A DNA stretch of 64,000 nucleotides from positions 186,001-250,000 of the forward strand of contig NZ_CP113949.1 of NCBI RefSeq assembly GCF_026810445.1, in the 5' to 3' direction. Each line of letters starts with the position of its first letter. Position 1 is the stretch's first letter. The translations under genes and the position numbers were made by a program. Positions 19,196-28,718 of the stretch are shown here, piece by piece. The notes beneath the pieces were generated by a model. That model made no database searches and was not told where the DNA came from. It worked only from the letters and a program-made list of their open reading frames with translations. The stretch comes from Pseudomonas sp. BSw22131. Its GTDB lineage: Bacteria; Pseudomonadota; Gammaproteobacteria; Pseudomonadales; Pseudomonadaceae.

Positions 19196-19429
19196 ATGAA
19201 CGGGTTGAGCGATGTGCGGTTAGCGCTTTACAGCCAGGAACTGGTCGATGGGCAAGTCCGCCCGCTGACGGTGAGCGGTTCGTCCAGCCTCAGTATGTGG
19301 ACGCTGTTTCAGCGCAGAAGGGGTACACGCCGGGCGCTGCTGAATTTGAATGCCGACCAGCTCAAAGACATTGGGCTGACCTCCGAGCAGGCGCGCGCGG
19401 AAGGGATCAAGCCGTTTTGGAGGAAGTGA
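19196..19429 (+). CDS. DUF1127 small protein
   Basis: A 77-residue protein whose C-terminal half has the DUF1127 (YjiS-like) pattern: WTLFQRRRGTRRALLNLNADQLKDIGL, ending AEGIKPFWRK. DUF1127 proteins are small Arg-rich proteins, some of which affect RNA or phosphate/carbon metabolism in alpha-proteobacteria; the role here is unknown. GAGGTG lies about eight bases before the chosen ATG. It is divergent from the MocR regulator and likely its target. Confidence 0.85.
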   Translation: MNGLSDVRLALYSQELVDGQVRPLTVSGSSSLSMWTLFQRRRGTRRALLNLNADQLKDIGLTSEQARAEGIKPFWRK

Positions 19430-19445
19430 ATATGGAGCTGCGCAC

Positions 19446-20756
19446 TCAGCGCAGCTCCTTCAAGCGGTGCCACAGCATCCCCAACGCCAGCAGCGGCGAA
19501 CGCAAATGTTTGCCACCGGGAAAGGTGATATGCGGGACTTTGTTGAAGAGTTCAAAACCGCCGCCGTGCAGGCCTGTTATGGCCTCAGCCAGCAACTTCC
19601 CCGCCAGGTGCGTGGCATTGAGGCCGTGACCGGCGTAGGCCTGCGCGTAAAAGACGTTGGGATGATCCTTCAGTCGCCCGATCTGTGGCAGGCGGTTGGC
19701 GCCAATGCCGATCATGCCGCCCCACTGGTAATCGATCTTCACCCCGGCAAGTTGCGGGAAGACGTTGAGCATTTTCGGCGTCATGTAGCCAGCGATGTCC
19801 TGCGGATCACGACCGGAGTAGTGGCATGCGCCGCCGAACAGCAAGCGTCGATCAGCCGAAAGGCGGAAATAATCCACGGCGACCTGCTGGTCGCACACGG
19901 CCGTGTTGCGTGGCAGAAGCTGATGCGCCTGTGCCTCGCTCAGGGGTTCGGTGGCAATGATGTAACTGCCTGCGGGCAAGACCTTGCCACTGAGTCCTGG
20001 GTCCAGATCCTTGAGGTAGGCGTTGCAACCCAACACCAGCGTCTTGGCACGGACTAACCCTTGCGCTGTATGCACCCGGACCTGCGGACCGTACTCGATA
20101 CGCGTGACAGTCGAATGCTCGAAAACCTGCACGCCCAGGGCCTTCGCAACCGCAGCTTCGCCCAATGCCAGGTTCAGCGGGTGTAAATGCCCCGAGCCCA
20201 TGTCAATCATGCCGCCCGCGTATTTGTCGGACCCAATCACAGTCGCCATCTCGCCCTTTTGCAGCAACTGGAGCGAATGTACGTAGCCGAGGCTGCGAAG
20301 CTCTTCGGCATCCTCGGCAAAACCTGCCAGCTCGCGCGGTTTGTTGGCCAGATCGCAGTAGCCCCAAGTCATGTCGCAATCGATGCCGTAGCGCTCGATA
20401 CGCTGACGCACGATTTCCACAGCCTCCAGACCCATCAACTTGAGTGCCCGGACGCCCTCATCGCCGATGACGTTTTTGAATCTCTCAACACCGTGACCCA
20501 CGCCACGGATCAATTGACCGCCGTTACGCCCGCTGGCGCCCCAGCCGATTTTGCGGGACTCCAGCAACACCACGCTCAGGCCACGCTCAGCCAGTTCGAT
20601 AGCGGTGTTGAGGCCGGAAAACCCGCCACCTACCACGCACACATCTGCGTTGAGCTCGCCTGTCAGCGCCGGATGATCCGGCTGCGGATGGCTGCTGGCG
20701 GCGTAATAGGAGGCGGCGTGAATCGTGTCGGTCGGCTGCTGAACGCGGGCGTTCAT
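19446..20756 (-). CDS. puuB: Gamma-glutamylputrescine oxidase-like FAD protein (PuuB/PauB/OrdL family)
   Basis: A 436-residue DAO-fold flavoprotein. The FAD dinucleotide motif is VCVVGGGFSGLNTAIELAERG near residue 40, followed by GWGASGRNGGQL, the DAO signature of the PuuB/OrdL group. The C-terminal FAD contact is MIGIGANRLPQIG and QAYAGHGLNATHLAGK. The enzyme group oxidises gamma-glutamylated polyamines or other N-substituted amines to aldehydes, the substrates of PuuC-type dehydrogenases, one of which is encoded at 13.1 kb. Pseudomonas has several paralogues with different polyamine preferences, so the exact substrate is open. Confidence 0.85.
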   Translation of the reverse strand: MNARVQQPTDTIHAASYYAASSHPQPDHPALTGELNADVCVVGGGFSGLNTAIELAERGLSVVLLESRKIGWGASGRNGGQLIRGVGHGVERFKNVIGDEGVRALKLMGLEAVEIVRQRIERYGIDCDMTWGYCDLANKPRELAGFAEDAEELRSLGYVHSLQLLQKGEMATVIGSDKYAGGMIDMGSGHLHPLNLALGEAAVAKALGVQVFEHSTVTRIEYGPQVRVHTAQGLVRAKTLVLGCNAYLKDLDPGLSGKVLPAGSYIIATEPLSEAQAHQLLPRNTAVCDQQVAVDYFRLSADRRLLFGGACHYSGRDPQDIAGYMTPKMLNVFPQLAGVKIDYQWGGMIGIGANRLPQIGRLKDHPNVFYAQAYAGHGLNATHLAGKLLAEAITGLHGGGFELFNKVPHITFPGGKHLRSPLLALGMLWHRLKELR

Positions 20757-20897
20757 GTGTTATTCCCGGAAATGGTGTTTGGAAAATTTTACGGAGGGTA
20801 GCCGCGAGTCCGTCGGCGGGCAAGGCAAGTGCCGTACTGCTGTCGCATCGGCGGCAAATGGAGGAAAATACCCACACTTTCTTCCGGTGATCACGCA

Positions 20898-21251
20898 ATG
20901 AGCTGCAACAGCCAGAAAATCCGCGACCTGCGCCGTCAGATTCCGTCTTTTGAGTGCGTACCCGGTTGCCATGATTGCTGTGGGCCGGTGACCACTTCAT
21001 CCGAAGAAATGGCCCGCTTGCCGCGCAAGACTGCGGCTGAGCAAGAGGCTGCCCTGAATGAGCTCAACTGCGTCCATCTTGGCCCTCAGGGCTGCACCGT
21101 GTACGAAGAGCGCCCGCTGATCTGCCGGTTGTTCGGCACCACCAAGACCTTGCCCTGCCCAAATGGCAGAAGGCCCGAAACGCTCATTCATCCGCGCATC
21201 GAGGCGCAGGTGCACGAGTACATCGCGACCACGCGGCAGGTGTTGGTGTAG
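20898..21251 (+). CDS. YkgJ family cysteine cluster protein
   Basis: A 117-residue UPF0153 protein. The Cys cluster is CVPGCHDCCGPV near residue 20, with further Cys in CVHLGPQGCTVYEERPLICRLFG. These residues probably bind Zn or an Fe-S cluster. Function is unknown. The start at 20898 gives the normal family length; the longer upstream extension has no family similarity. Confidence 0.88.
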   Translation: MSCNSQKIRDLRRQIPSFECVPGCHDCCGPVTTSSEEMARLPRKTAAEQEAALNELNCVHLGPQGCTVYEERPLICRLFGTTKTLPCPNGRRPETLIHPRIEAQVHEYIATTRQVLV

Positions 21252-21436
21252 GATTTTCGGGGCACTCTTTGTGGCGCCCCGGGCACGCTTCTGGCCAGAA
21301 ATAATAGCGGCATCCGGTACAGCCTGCGCGGGATGTGTCGTCTTTTTCGCGGGCAAGTCGGAATGCCGCCCACTCGCTCAAACAAAGTCTACGTTTGAAT
21401 GAAGGTGGGCGAGCTCCGGTTTGTCGGGGGCACTAC

Positions 21437-21925
21437 TCACTCCGGAATAGGCAGGCTCAGGCTCTCTTTCACTTCTTCCATCACGATGTAGCTCTTGGAC
21501 TCACGCACGTGCGGCAGTTTGAGCAGGATGTCGCCCAGCAGCTTGCGATAAGACGCCATTTCAGAGATTCGCGCCTTCACCAGGTAATCGAAGTCGCCTG
21601 AAACCAGATGACACTCCAGCACATGAGGCAGTTTGAGGACCGCTCGGCGGAATTCCTCGAAAGTGTCGCCCGATTTGTAGTCCAGACTGATCTCGACGAA
21701 CACCAGCAGGCTAGCCTTGAGGTTCTGCGGATTGAGGCGGGCGTTGTAGCCCATGATGATGCCTTCGCGCTCAAGTCTTCGGACCCGCTCTGTACAGGGC
21801 GTGGTCGATAAACCCACGCGTTCGCCCAGCTCCGTGAAAGAGATTCTGCCGTCGCTCTGAAGAATGCGCAGGATGTTGCGATCAATCTTGTCCAGCTCAC
21901 GCTTGGACTGGTGCTGTGTGCGCAT
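21437..21925 (-). CDS. dadR: Lrp/AsnC-type regulator DadR
   Basis: A 162-residue Lrp-family protein: an N-terminal HTH (LDKIDRNILRILQSDGRISFTELGERVGLS) and a C-terminal RAM ligand domain (SGDFDYLVKARI). Length, sequence and divergent position next to dadA match Pseudomonas DadR, the L-alanine-responsive activator of the dadAX catabolic operon. The 155-base divergent space is AT-rich. A -10-like TATACT at 22015-22020 precedes dadA without a good -35, as expected for an activated promoter. Confidence 0.93.
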   Translation of the reverse strand: MRTQHQSKRELDKIDRNILRILQSDGRISFTELGERVGLSTTPCTERVRRLEREGIIMGYNARLNPQNLKASLLVFVEISLDYKSGDTFEEFRRAVLKLPHVLECHLVSGDFDYLVKARISEMASYRKLLGDILLKLPHVRESKSYIVMEEVKESLSLPIPE

Positions 21926-22080
21926 GTGAGAGCCCCTCTGCGAAAGACATTGTTGCCAAGAATAAAAGCTGAATATAGGCGTTTATATAGTGAAAGGCAC
22001 TGCTGATTGCTTTTTATACTGCCCACATCCTTGCTTAAAACTTGAAAACGTCAGCGGATATCCGCGATGAGGTAATCAAC

Positions 22081-23382
22081 ATGCGCGTTCTGGTCCTTGG
22101 AAGTGGCGTAATCGGTACCACCAGTGCTTATTATCTGGCGCGCGAAGGCTTTGAAGTGACGGTCGTTGATCGTCAGCCAGCCGCTGCCATGGAGACCAGT
22201 TTTGCCAACGCCGGCCAGGTCTCGCCGGGTTATGCGTCCCCTTGGGCCGCTCCGGGTGTGCCGCTCAAGGCGATCAAATGGTTGCTCCAGCGCCACGCAC
22301 CCCTGGCAATCAAAGCCACATCCGACATCGGCCAGTACCTGTGGATGGCGCAAATGCTGCGCAACTGCACCGCGAACCGTTATGCGGTGAATAAGGAGCG
22401 CATGGTTCGGCTGTCCGAATACAGCCGCGATTGCCTCGACGAACTGCGCGCTGAAACCGGCATTGCTTACGAAGGCCGCAGTCTTGGGACTACGCAGCTC
22501 TTCCGTACTCAAGAACAGCTCGATAACGCCGCCAAAGACATCGCCGTGCTTCAGCAGGCCGGCGTGCCGTATGAGCTGCTTGATCGTGCGGGGATCGCCC
22601 GGGTCGAGCCGGCCTTGGCCAGTGTCAGCAACATCCTGGCTGGCGCGTTGCGTTTGCCGAATGACCAGACCGGCGATTGTCAGGTATTCACTACCCGTCT
22701 TGCCGAAATCGCAACGGATCTGGGCGTCGAGTTCCGCTTTGGTCAATCCATAGAATCCATCGACTTCGCAGGCGACCGCATCAACGGCGTGTGGATCAAC
22801 GGCAAGCTCGAAACCGCTGACCGCTACGTCCTGGCGCTCGGCAGCTATTCGCCGCAGCTGCTCAAGCCGCTGGGAATCAAGGCGCCGGTCTACCCGCTCA
22901 AGGGCTACTCGCTGACAGTGCCGATTACCGACGCCGCCATGGCGCCGACCTCGACCATCCTCGATGAGACCTACAAGGTAGCGATCACCCGTTTCGACAA
23001 CCGTATTCGCGTCGGCGGCATGGCGGAGATCGCCGGTTTCGACCTGTCGCTCAATCCTCGTCGCCGCGAAACGCTGGAGATGATCGTCAACGACCTTTAT
23101 CCTCACGGCGGTGATCTGGCTCAAGCCAGTTTCTGGACGGGGTTACGCCCGACCACGCCGGACGGTACGCCCATCGTCGGTGCCACGCCTTATCGCAACC
23201 TGTTCCTCAATACGGGGCACGGCACACTCGGCTGGACCATGGCCTGCGGTTCCGGGCGCTTGCTGGCTGATTTGATTGCCCGCAAAGCCCCGCAAATCAG
23301 TGCCGAAGGCCTCGATATTTCTCGTTACGGCAGCACCAAGGAGATCGCAAAAAATGTCCATCCAGCGCCAGCTCACCAATGA
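22081..23382 (+). CDS. dadA: D-amino acid dehydrogenase small subunit
   Basis: A membrane-associated flavoprotein that oxidises D-alanine to pyruvate and ammonia, passing electrons to the respiratory chain. The 433 residues begin with the FAD motif [20 protein letters not shown], contain [22 protein letters not shown], and end with the C-terminal FAD motif [14 protein letters not shown], all typical of DadA. The start at 22081 is the usual one; a 13-residue N-terminal extension is open but unlikely. It is followed by a RidA-like gene and alr, and probably forms an operon with them. Confidence 0.96.
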   Translation: MRVLVLGSGVIGTTSAYYLAREGFEVTVVDRQPAAAMETSFANAGQVSPGYASPWAAPGVPLKAIKWLLQRHAPLAIKATSDIGQYLWMAQMLRNCTANRYAVNKERMVRLSEYSRDCLDELRAETGIAYEGRSLGTTQLFRTQEQLDNAAKDIAVLQQAGVPYELLDRAGIARVEPALASVSNILAGALRLPNDQTGDCQVFTTRLAEIATDLGVEFRFGQSIESIDFAGDRINGVWINGKLETADRYVLALGSYSPQLLKPLGIKAPVYPLKGYSLTVPITDAAMAPTSTILDETYKVAITRFDNRIRVGGMAEIAGFDLSLNPRRRETLEMIVNDLYPHGGDLAQASFWTGLRPTTPDGTPIVGATPYRNLFLNTGHGTLGWTMACGSGRLLADLIARKAPQISAEGLDISRYGSTKEIAKNVHPAPAHQ

Positions 23383-23707
23383 GCGACTGAGTCAGATCGT
23401 CGTCCACAACGGTACTGTTTACCTCGCAGGCCAAGTGGGTGATGACATGGCGGCGGGTATCGAGCAGCAGACCCGCGAGACGCTCAACAATATCGAGCGT
23501 TTGCTGGACCTGGCCGGTACTGACAAAAGCCGTATCCTGTCGGTGACGATTTACTTGAAGGACATCGATGCGCATTTCGCTGGCATGAACAGCGTGTGGG
23601 ACAAGTGGTTGAGCAAAGGCCTGGCGCCTGCGCGCGCAACGGTTGAGTCCAAACTGTGTGAGCCGGAAATTCTGGTGGAAATGACGGTGGTCGCAGCACT
23701 GCCGTAA
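23354..23707 (+). CDS. RidA family protein, dadA-linked
   Basis: A 117-residue YjgF/YER057c/UK114 protein. The key catalytic-type Arg lies in [12 protein letters not shown], and the C-terminus has [10 protein letters not shown]. RidA proteins hydrolyse reactive enamine/imine intermediates. Lying downstream of D-amino acid dehydrogenase, this one probably clears 2-iminopropionate made by DadA. Its ATG is inside dadA, giving a 29-base overlap in another frame that suggests translational coupling. Confidence 0.93.
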   Translation: MSIQRQLTNERLSQIVVHNGTVYLAGQVGDDMAAGIEQQTRETLNNIERLLDLAGTDKSRILSVTIYLKDIDAHFAGMNSVWDKWLSKGLAPARATVESKLCEPEILVEMTVVAALP

Positions 23708-23722
23708 GCCTCATAAGCCCTT

Positions 23723-23812
23723 TAGGAGCGCGCTTGCCCGCGAGAGCAATATGACGTCGGACGGATGTGCGTCGGCCCGATCCAAGTCCTCGCGGGCAAG
23801 CGCGCTCCCACA
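23723..23812. repeat. Paired REP palindromes
   Basis: TAGGAGCGCGCTTGCCCGCGAG faces CTCGCGGGCAAGCGCGCTCCCACA across about 45 bases, filling the space between the RidA-like gene and alr. As a structured element inside the dad operon it could affect alr expression. Confidence 0.88.
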
Positions 23813-23841
23813 GTTAACGTCCTTTGCCTAGAAGCCCCCTC

Positions 23842-24915
23842 ATGCGTCCAGCTCGCGCTTTAATTGATCTTCAGGCCTTGCGCCACAACTACCGACTGGC
23901 CCGTGAAAACGCAGGGGCCAAGTCTCTCGCGGTCATCAAGGCCGACGCTTATGGGCACGGCGCTGTGCGCGTAGCACAAGCGCTGGAGTCCGAAGCCGAT
24001 GGCTTTGCCGTTGCCTGTATCGAGGAAGCGCTGGAGCTGCGTCAGGCAGGAATCAAAGCGCCAGTCCTGTTGCTGGAAGGTTTTTTCGAAGCCGACGAGC
24101 TAGCGTTGATCGTCGAGCATGACTTCTGGTGCGTGGTGCATTCGCTCTGGCAACTCGATGCCATTGAGGCCACTGCCGTCGGCAAACCTCTGCATATCTG
24201 GCTCAAGCTCGACTCGGGCATGCACCGCGTCGGTTTGCACCCCGCCGATTATCACGCTGCTTATCATCGTCTGCAGGCCAGCGGTAAAGTCGCGAAAATC
24301 GTCCTGATGAGCCACTTTGCCCGTGCAGATGAGCCCGATTGTGCTCGCAGCGATGAGCAGTTGGCGGTGTTTCAAGCTGCGCGCCAAGGCTTGATCGCTG
24401 AGGTCAGCTTGCGCAACTCGCCGGCCACGATGGCGTGGCCCAATATCCCGAGCGACTGGGTGCGTGCGGGCATCATGCTCTACGGCGCGACCCCGTTCGA
24501 GCATTCGCAAGCAATGGCTGATCAATTGCAGCCGGTGATGACGCTTGAGTCAAAAGTCATCTGCGTGCGCGAATTGCCAGCCGGTGAACCCGTGGGCTAT
24601 GGCGGTACGTTCGTGACCGATCGCGCAATGCGCATTGGCCTGGTTGCGATGGGCTACGCCGACGGCTATCCCCGACATGCGCCGACCGGTACGCCAGTTT
24701 TGGTTGACGGTCAGCGCAGTCAATTGCTGGGACGGGTATCGATGGACATGCTGTGTGTGGATCTCAGCGATATTCCCAAGGCAGGGCTGGGTAGCCGGGT
24801 CGAACTCTGGGGCAAACATATCCTGGCCAGCGAAGTGGCAGCCAAGGCGGGCACGATCCCGTATCAGATTTTCTGCAATCTGCGGCGTGTGCCGAGGCTC
24901 TATTCCGAGGGCTGA
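23842..24915 (+). CDS. dadX: Alanine racemase (catabolic, DadX type)
   Basis: A 357-residue PLP-dependent alanine racemase, III fold. The PLP lysine is in [12 protein letters not shown] near residue 33, and the opposite-face catalytic Tyr is in [10 protein letters not shown]. In the dad operon it converts L- to D-alanine for DadA; it could also supply D-Ala for peptidoglycan. The ATG at 23842 ([10 protein letters not shown]) is the usual start. Confidence 0.95.
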   Translation: MRPARALIDLQALRHNYRLARENAGAKSLAVIKADAYGHGAVRVAQALESEADGFAVACIEEALELRQAGIKAPVLLLEGFFEADELALIVEHDFWCVVHSLWQLDAIEATAVGKPLHIWLKLDSGMHRVGLHPADYHAAYHRLQASGKVAKIVLMSHFARADEPDCARSDEQLAVFQAARQGLIAEVSLRNSPATMAWPNIPSDWVRAGIMLYGATPFEHSQAMADQLQPVMTLESKVICVRELPAGEPVGYGGTFVTDRAMRIGLVAMGYADGYPRHAPTGTPVLVDGQRSQLLGRVSMDMLCVDLSDIPKAGLGSRVELWGKHILASEVAAKAGTIPYQIFCNLRRVPRLYSEG

Positions 24916-25020
24916 CAACCCGTTCGGCGAAATCCTTCTTTCCCTCTGGTCGGTCACCTGTGGCCGCCAGCCCCTTTGCTGATCGGGCAGCGGGCTCAAG
25001 TGTTGTAAATACTGAACGCT

Positions 25021-25037
25021 GTTGCCATCATGGCAAC
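25021..25037. promoter_or_regulatory. 17-bp perfect palindrome upstream of pauR
   Basis: GTTGCCATCATGGCAAC, 8-bp arms around a central C, ends 24 bases before the shine-dalgarno of pauR. It is a strong candidate autoregulatory operator. I cannot confirm from memory that it matches a published PauR site. Confidence 0.5.
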
Positions 25038-25074
25038 CACTTGACCCAGCTTGATCTTCAGGAGGACTGCCGCA

Positions 25075-25623
25075 TTGGACGTCGGTGAACGACTGCAATC
25101 CATTCGTAAACTCAAAGGTCTGTCCCAGCGTGAACTCGCCAAGCGAGCGGGCGTGACCAACAGCACCATTTCGATGATCGAGAAGAACAGCGTCAGCCCC
25201 TCGATCAGTTCGCTGCGTAAGGTGCTGGGTGGCATACCGATGTCCATGGTGGAGTTCTTTTCAGAGGAACTCGAGCCAGAAAACCCCACACAAGTGGTCT
25301 ACAAAGCCAGCGAGCTGATCGATATCTCGGACGGCGCGGTGACCATGAAGTTAGTCGGCAAATCCCACCCGAGTCGGGCTATCGCTTTTCTCACCGAGGT
25401 CTATCCGCCTGGCGCCGACACGGGCGATGCGATGCTCGTCCACGAAGGCGAGGAAACCGGGATTCTGGTGGAAGGCCGTCTTGAGCTGGTTGTCGGGCTC
25501 GACACCTATGTGCTCGAGGCTGGCGATAGCTACTATTTTGAAAGCACCCGACCCCATCGATTCCGCAACCCTTTCGACGTCCCTGCACGACTCATCAGCG
25601 CAGCCACACCAGCGAATTTTTAG
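25075..25623 (+). CDS. pauR: PauR/PuuR-type polyamine catabolism repressor (HTH plus cupin)
   Basis: A 182-residue protein with an N-terminal XRE helix-turn-helix (GERLQSIRKLKGLSQRELAK, then AGVTNSTISMIEKN) and a C-terminal cupin ligand domain (HEGEETGILVEGRLEL). The order and sequence match Pseudomonas PauR, which represses polyamine utilisation genes. I chose a TTG start at 25075 because AGGAGGA lies eight bases upstream and the protein then begins LDVGERLQ, as in the family. An upstream ATG at 25051 lacks a ribosome-binding site. It is 160 bases downstream of alr. Confidence 0.88.
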   Translation: MDVGERLQSIRKLKGLSQRELAKRAGVTNSTISMIEKNSVSPSISSLRKVLGGIPMSMVEFFSEELEPENPTQVVYKASELIDISDGAVTMKLVGKSHPSRAIAFLTEVYPPGADTGDAMLVHEGEETGILVEGRLELVVGLDTYVLEAGDSYYFESTRPHRFRNPFDVPARLISAATPANF

Positions 25624-25673
25624 CCGCCATTGCGGGGCCGCAGGCGAGAGTGAGTCACCATGAGGTCGAGAAC

Positions 25674-26093
25674 GTGAATCCTGCCCATACGATATTGGCT
25701 GCCGCGGGCGTCCTGGTTTTATGGGCATTGGGCGCACAGGCTGCGACCAACGATGACATCGCCAAACGACTCGAACCAGTAGGCCAGGTCTGCATCCAGG
25801 GCAAGGAATGCGCGGGCACCGGGATCACGGCATCCGCCAGTGCCAGTGCCGCCAGAGCGCCCGACGACATCATCGGCAAGCACTGCACCGCCTGCCATGC
25901 CATTGGCTTGTTGGGCGCGCCGAAAATTGGCGACACCGCAGCCTGGAAGGATCGTGCCGACCAACAGGGCGGTCTGGACGGCATTCTTGCCAAAGCCATT
26001 ACCGGCATCAATGCCATGCCCCCGAAAGGCACCTGTGCGGACTGTTCGGATGACGAGTTGAAGGGCGCCATCAAGAAAATGTCCGGGCTTTAA
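25674..26093 (+). CDS. Cytochrome c5-like periplasmic c-type cytochrome
   Basis: A 139-residue protein. An N-terminal signal peptide (AAAGVLVLWALGAQA) is followed by a single haem-binding CTACH near residue 70, a distal Met in INAMPPKGTC, and an extra Cys pair in GTCADCS that matches the disulfide of cytochrome c5. It probably carries electrons in the periplasm. The GTG start at 25674 was preferred over a GTG 24 bases upstream because GAGGT lies eight bases before it. Confidence 0.88.
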   Translation: MNPAHTILAAAGVLVLWALGAQAATNDDIAKRLEPVGQVCIQGKECAGTGITASASASAARAPDDIIGKHCTACHAIGLLGAPKIGDTAAWKDRADQQGGLDGILAKAITGINAMPPKGTCADCSDDELKGAIKKMSGL

Positions 26094-26102
26094 CGAGGTG
26101 CC

Positions 26103-26411
26103 ATGATGCGTGTGTCCCCTAAAGCAGTGAGCTGGCTTTTTTTGTTGCAGGTGCTGGCCTTCGACGCGAGCGCCACGATGCGCTGCGGGACTTCGCTGAT
26201 CAGCAACGGCGATTCTGCCCAGACCGTTCGCGAAAAGTGCGGTGCGCCTGATCAGGAAAGCAGCGAAGGGCCGGCGCTTGGCCCCAACGGCGTACCCCAC
26301 CGCAATGCTGCGAAAATCACACATTGGGTGTATGGCCCTAGTGGTGGCGCCTTCCAGCATCTGCGTTTCATCGACGATAAACTCGTGTCCACCGAAACGA
26401 GGAGAAACTGA
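26103..26411 (+). CDS. DUF2845 secreted protein
   Basis: A 102-residue protein with a signal peptide (WLFLLQVLAFDASA) and the DUF2845 pattern: MRCGTSLISNGDSAQTVREKCGAP with two Cys that may form a disulfide, then HWVYGPSGG. Function unknown. It starts nine bases after the cytochrome gene, so they are probably co-transcribed. Confidence 0.82.
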   Translation: MMRVSPKAVSWLFLLQVLAFDASATMRCGTSLISNGDSAQTVREKCGAPDQESSEGPALGPNGVPHRNAAKITHWVYGPSGGAFQHLRFIDDKLVSTETRRN

Positions 26412-26453
26412 GCGGGTCCAAGCTACACTCAATAACAATTCAGGAGAGGCCGG

Positions 26454-28379
26454 ATGCCGAATTCCTGCTCGATCGAGCAAGCTGTCGATCACATTCTGGC
26501 GACACTGCCGAGCCACATTCGCACGGCCATGCCGCTGGGTTTGGGCAAGCCCAATCGCTTCGTCAATGCGCTGTATGCACGCATCAAGACGCTTCCCGGC
26601 CGCCAACTGACCATCTACACCGCCCTGTGCCTCGGTCGCCCACCCGCTGGCGATGGCTTGCAGGGGCGGTTTCTCGAGCCGTTTCTGGAGCGCGTATTCG
26701 GTGATTACCCCGAGCTGGATTTTCTGGCCGATCTGCGTGCCGATAACCTTGCGCCCAATGTCCATGTCGAGCAGTTCTTCATGCAGCCGGGTAGCCTCCT
26801 CAATAGTGAGTCCGCCCAGCAAAGCTATGTCAGCAGCAATTACAGCCACGCAGCTCGCGACATCAACGCCAATGGCGTGAACCTGATCGCGCAATTGGTG
26901 GCCCGCAATCCGCAAATCCCAGAATGCCTGAGCCTGAGCTGCAACCCGGACGTGACCCTCGACCTGCTGGCCATGGTCGAAAAGCGCCGCGCGGCGGGCG
27001 AAACGATCCTGACACTGGCGCAGATCCACGCGGATTTGCCTTGGATGCCGGGCGATGCGCAGGTCAGCGCCGATACGTTTGACCTGCTGATCGACTACGA
27101 AGAGCGAACCACCCTGTTTTCGACCCCCAACATGCCGGTAGGCATTCAAGACCATTTCATTGGCTTGTATGCCAGCACCCTCGTGCGCGACGGCGGCACT
27201 TTGCAGATCGGCATCGGTTCGATGGGCGATGCGCTGACGGCGGCGTTACTGGCGCGCCAAGCCGACAACGAGACCTATCGCGAGTGCCTGTCGCAGCTGG
27301 ACGGTATTTCTACGTGGAAGCCATTGATCGAGCGTGAAGGCGGTGTGATGCCTTTCTCGAAGGGGCTTTACGGTTGCAGCGAAATGTTCGTCAACGGGCT
27401 GTTGGTGTTGCTGGACGCGGGCATCATCCGGCGCAAGGTTTACTCAACCGTCGAGCAGCAGCGTCAGGCTAACAGTGGCTTACTTGACGAAGCGCTTCAT
27501 CCCGATGGCGTATTGGTGCATGGCGGCTTCTTCCTCGGCCCGCGCAGTTTCTATGAGCGACTGCGCGAGTTTTCTCCCGAACAGCTGGCGCAGATCAACA
27601 TGACGGCCATCAGCTACATCAACGAGTTGTATGGCGACGAGGATCTCAAGCGCCTGCAGCGACGTGATGCCCGGTTTATCAACAGCTCGTTCACCGTGAC
27701 GCTGCTGGGGGCCGCTATCTCTGATCAATTGGCTGACGGCCGCGTGGTCAGCGGTGTGGGCGGGCAGTACAACTTTGTGGCTCAGGCGCACGCGCTGGAA
27801 GACGCGCGTTCGATTCTGATCCTGCGCAGTTGGCGTGAGTCGGGCGGGGACGTGACGTCGAACATCGTCTGGGATTATGCCCACGCGACCATTCCCCGGC
27901 ACCTGCGCGACATCGTCATCACTGAATATGGAATCGCTGATTTGCGTGGCAAGACGGATGCCGTGGTGATCGAGGCGCTGCTTAATATAAGCGACTCACG
28001 GTTTCAACCAGCGTTGATCGAACAGGCGCAAAAGGCTGGCAAGCTGCCCAAGGATTTTCGGCTTGATCCGCTGTTCAGTCAAAATACGCCCGAGCGCTTG
28101 CAGGCAATCCGTGGCATGTACCCCCAGTTGTTCACCGAGTACCCGTTGGGGAGTGATTTCACGACAGAGGAGCGTGATTTGCTACGGGCGCTGAACTGGC
28201 TGAAAAGCAAGTTCAAGCTGCGGGACATTATCGCGCTTGGCAAAGCCACACTTGAGGCGCCCGGGCCCGACACCTTCCCGGCACACTTGGCGCGCATGCA
28301 ACTGGATCAACCGCAGGGCCTGCGTGAAGAGCTATATCAGCGGCTGGTGTTGGCGGGGTTGCAGGCAACGGCAGACTGA
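26454..28379 (+). CDS. Acetyl-CoA hydrolase/transferase family protein
   Basis: A 641-residue CoA-transferase-fold protein. The C-terminal half has the family signature: GVGGQYNFVAQAHAL, then ATIPRHLRDIVITEYGIADLRGKT, where the Glu of TEYG is the expected catalytic residue position. Related enzymes transfer CoA between acetate, succinate or propionate or hydrolyse acyl-CoA. The length is larger than acetate CoA-transferases (~500 residues), as in a Pseudomonas subfamily of unknown substrate. AGGAGAGG precedes the ATG. Confidence 0.82.
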   Translation: MPNSCSIEQAVDHILATLPSHIRTAMPLGLGKPNRFVNALYARIKTLPGRQLTIYTALCLGRPPAGDGLQGRFLEPFLERVFGDYPELDFLADLRADNLAPNVHVEQFFMQPGSLLNSESAQQSYVSSNYSHAARDINANGVNLIAQLVARNPQIPECLSLSCNPDVTLDLLAMVEKRRAAGETILTLAQIHADLPWMPGDAQVSADTFDLLIDYEERTTLFSTPNMPVGIQDHFIGLYASTLVRDGGTLQIGIGSMGDALTAALLARQADNETYRECLSQLDGISTWKPLIEREGGVMPFSKGLYGCSEMFVNGLLVLLDAGIIRRKVYSTVEQQRQANSGLLDEALHPDGVLVHGGFFLGPRSFYERLREFSPEQLAQINMTAISYINELYGDEDLKRLQRRDARFINSSFTVTLLGAAISDQLADGRVVSGVGGQYNFVAQAHALEDARSILILRSWRESGGDVTSNIVWDYAHATIPRHLRDIVITEYGIADLRGKTDAVVIEALLNISDSRFQPALIEQAQKAGKLPKDFRLDPLFSQNTPERLQAIRGMYPQLFTEYPLGSDFTTEERDLLRALNWLKSKFKLRDIIALGKATLEAPGPDTFPAHLARMQLDQPQGLREELYQRLVLAGLQATAD

Positions 28380-28475
28380 GGCTTCGGGCCAAGAGCTATG
28401 CGGGAAAACCGCGATTCCGCCCATTTGGTCCAACGGCCTTTGGCCAGAATCAAACTCCCAGGGACGCCGCAAATA

Positions 28476-28619
28476 TCTGTAGGGGCGCACGAGCAACGCG
28501 AGGCCGCGATGGGCTGCGAAGCGGCCCTGAAACCAGTTTCCCTAGCTGTCCTGAAACACCGCGCGGGCAGGATTTACAGCCGCTACGCGTCAGATCGCGA
28601 ACAAATTCGCTCCTACAGA
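28476..28619. repeat. Composite REP-like element of a second class
   Basis: The 339 bases between the acetyl-CoA hydrolase gene and the sulfite-exporter gene hold no gene. They contain TCTGTAGGGGCG at 28476-28487 and its inverse CGCTCCTACAGA at 28608-28619, enclosing other GC-rich palindromic blocks (for example GCGAGGCCGCGATGGGC). A 12-base direct repeat, GCCAGAATCAAA, occurs at 28443-28454 and 28623-28634 on either side. Confidence 0.6.
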
Positions 28620-28718
28620 TTTGCCAGAATCAAAGCTTTGCGGGCAAACGGAGCGCCATCTGGCTTGCTATGCCTTGCCGCCGGAATGGAATGCCAGCAG
28701 CGCAGCGTTTACCGGCCC

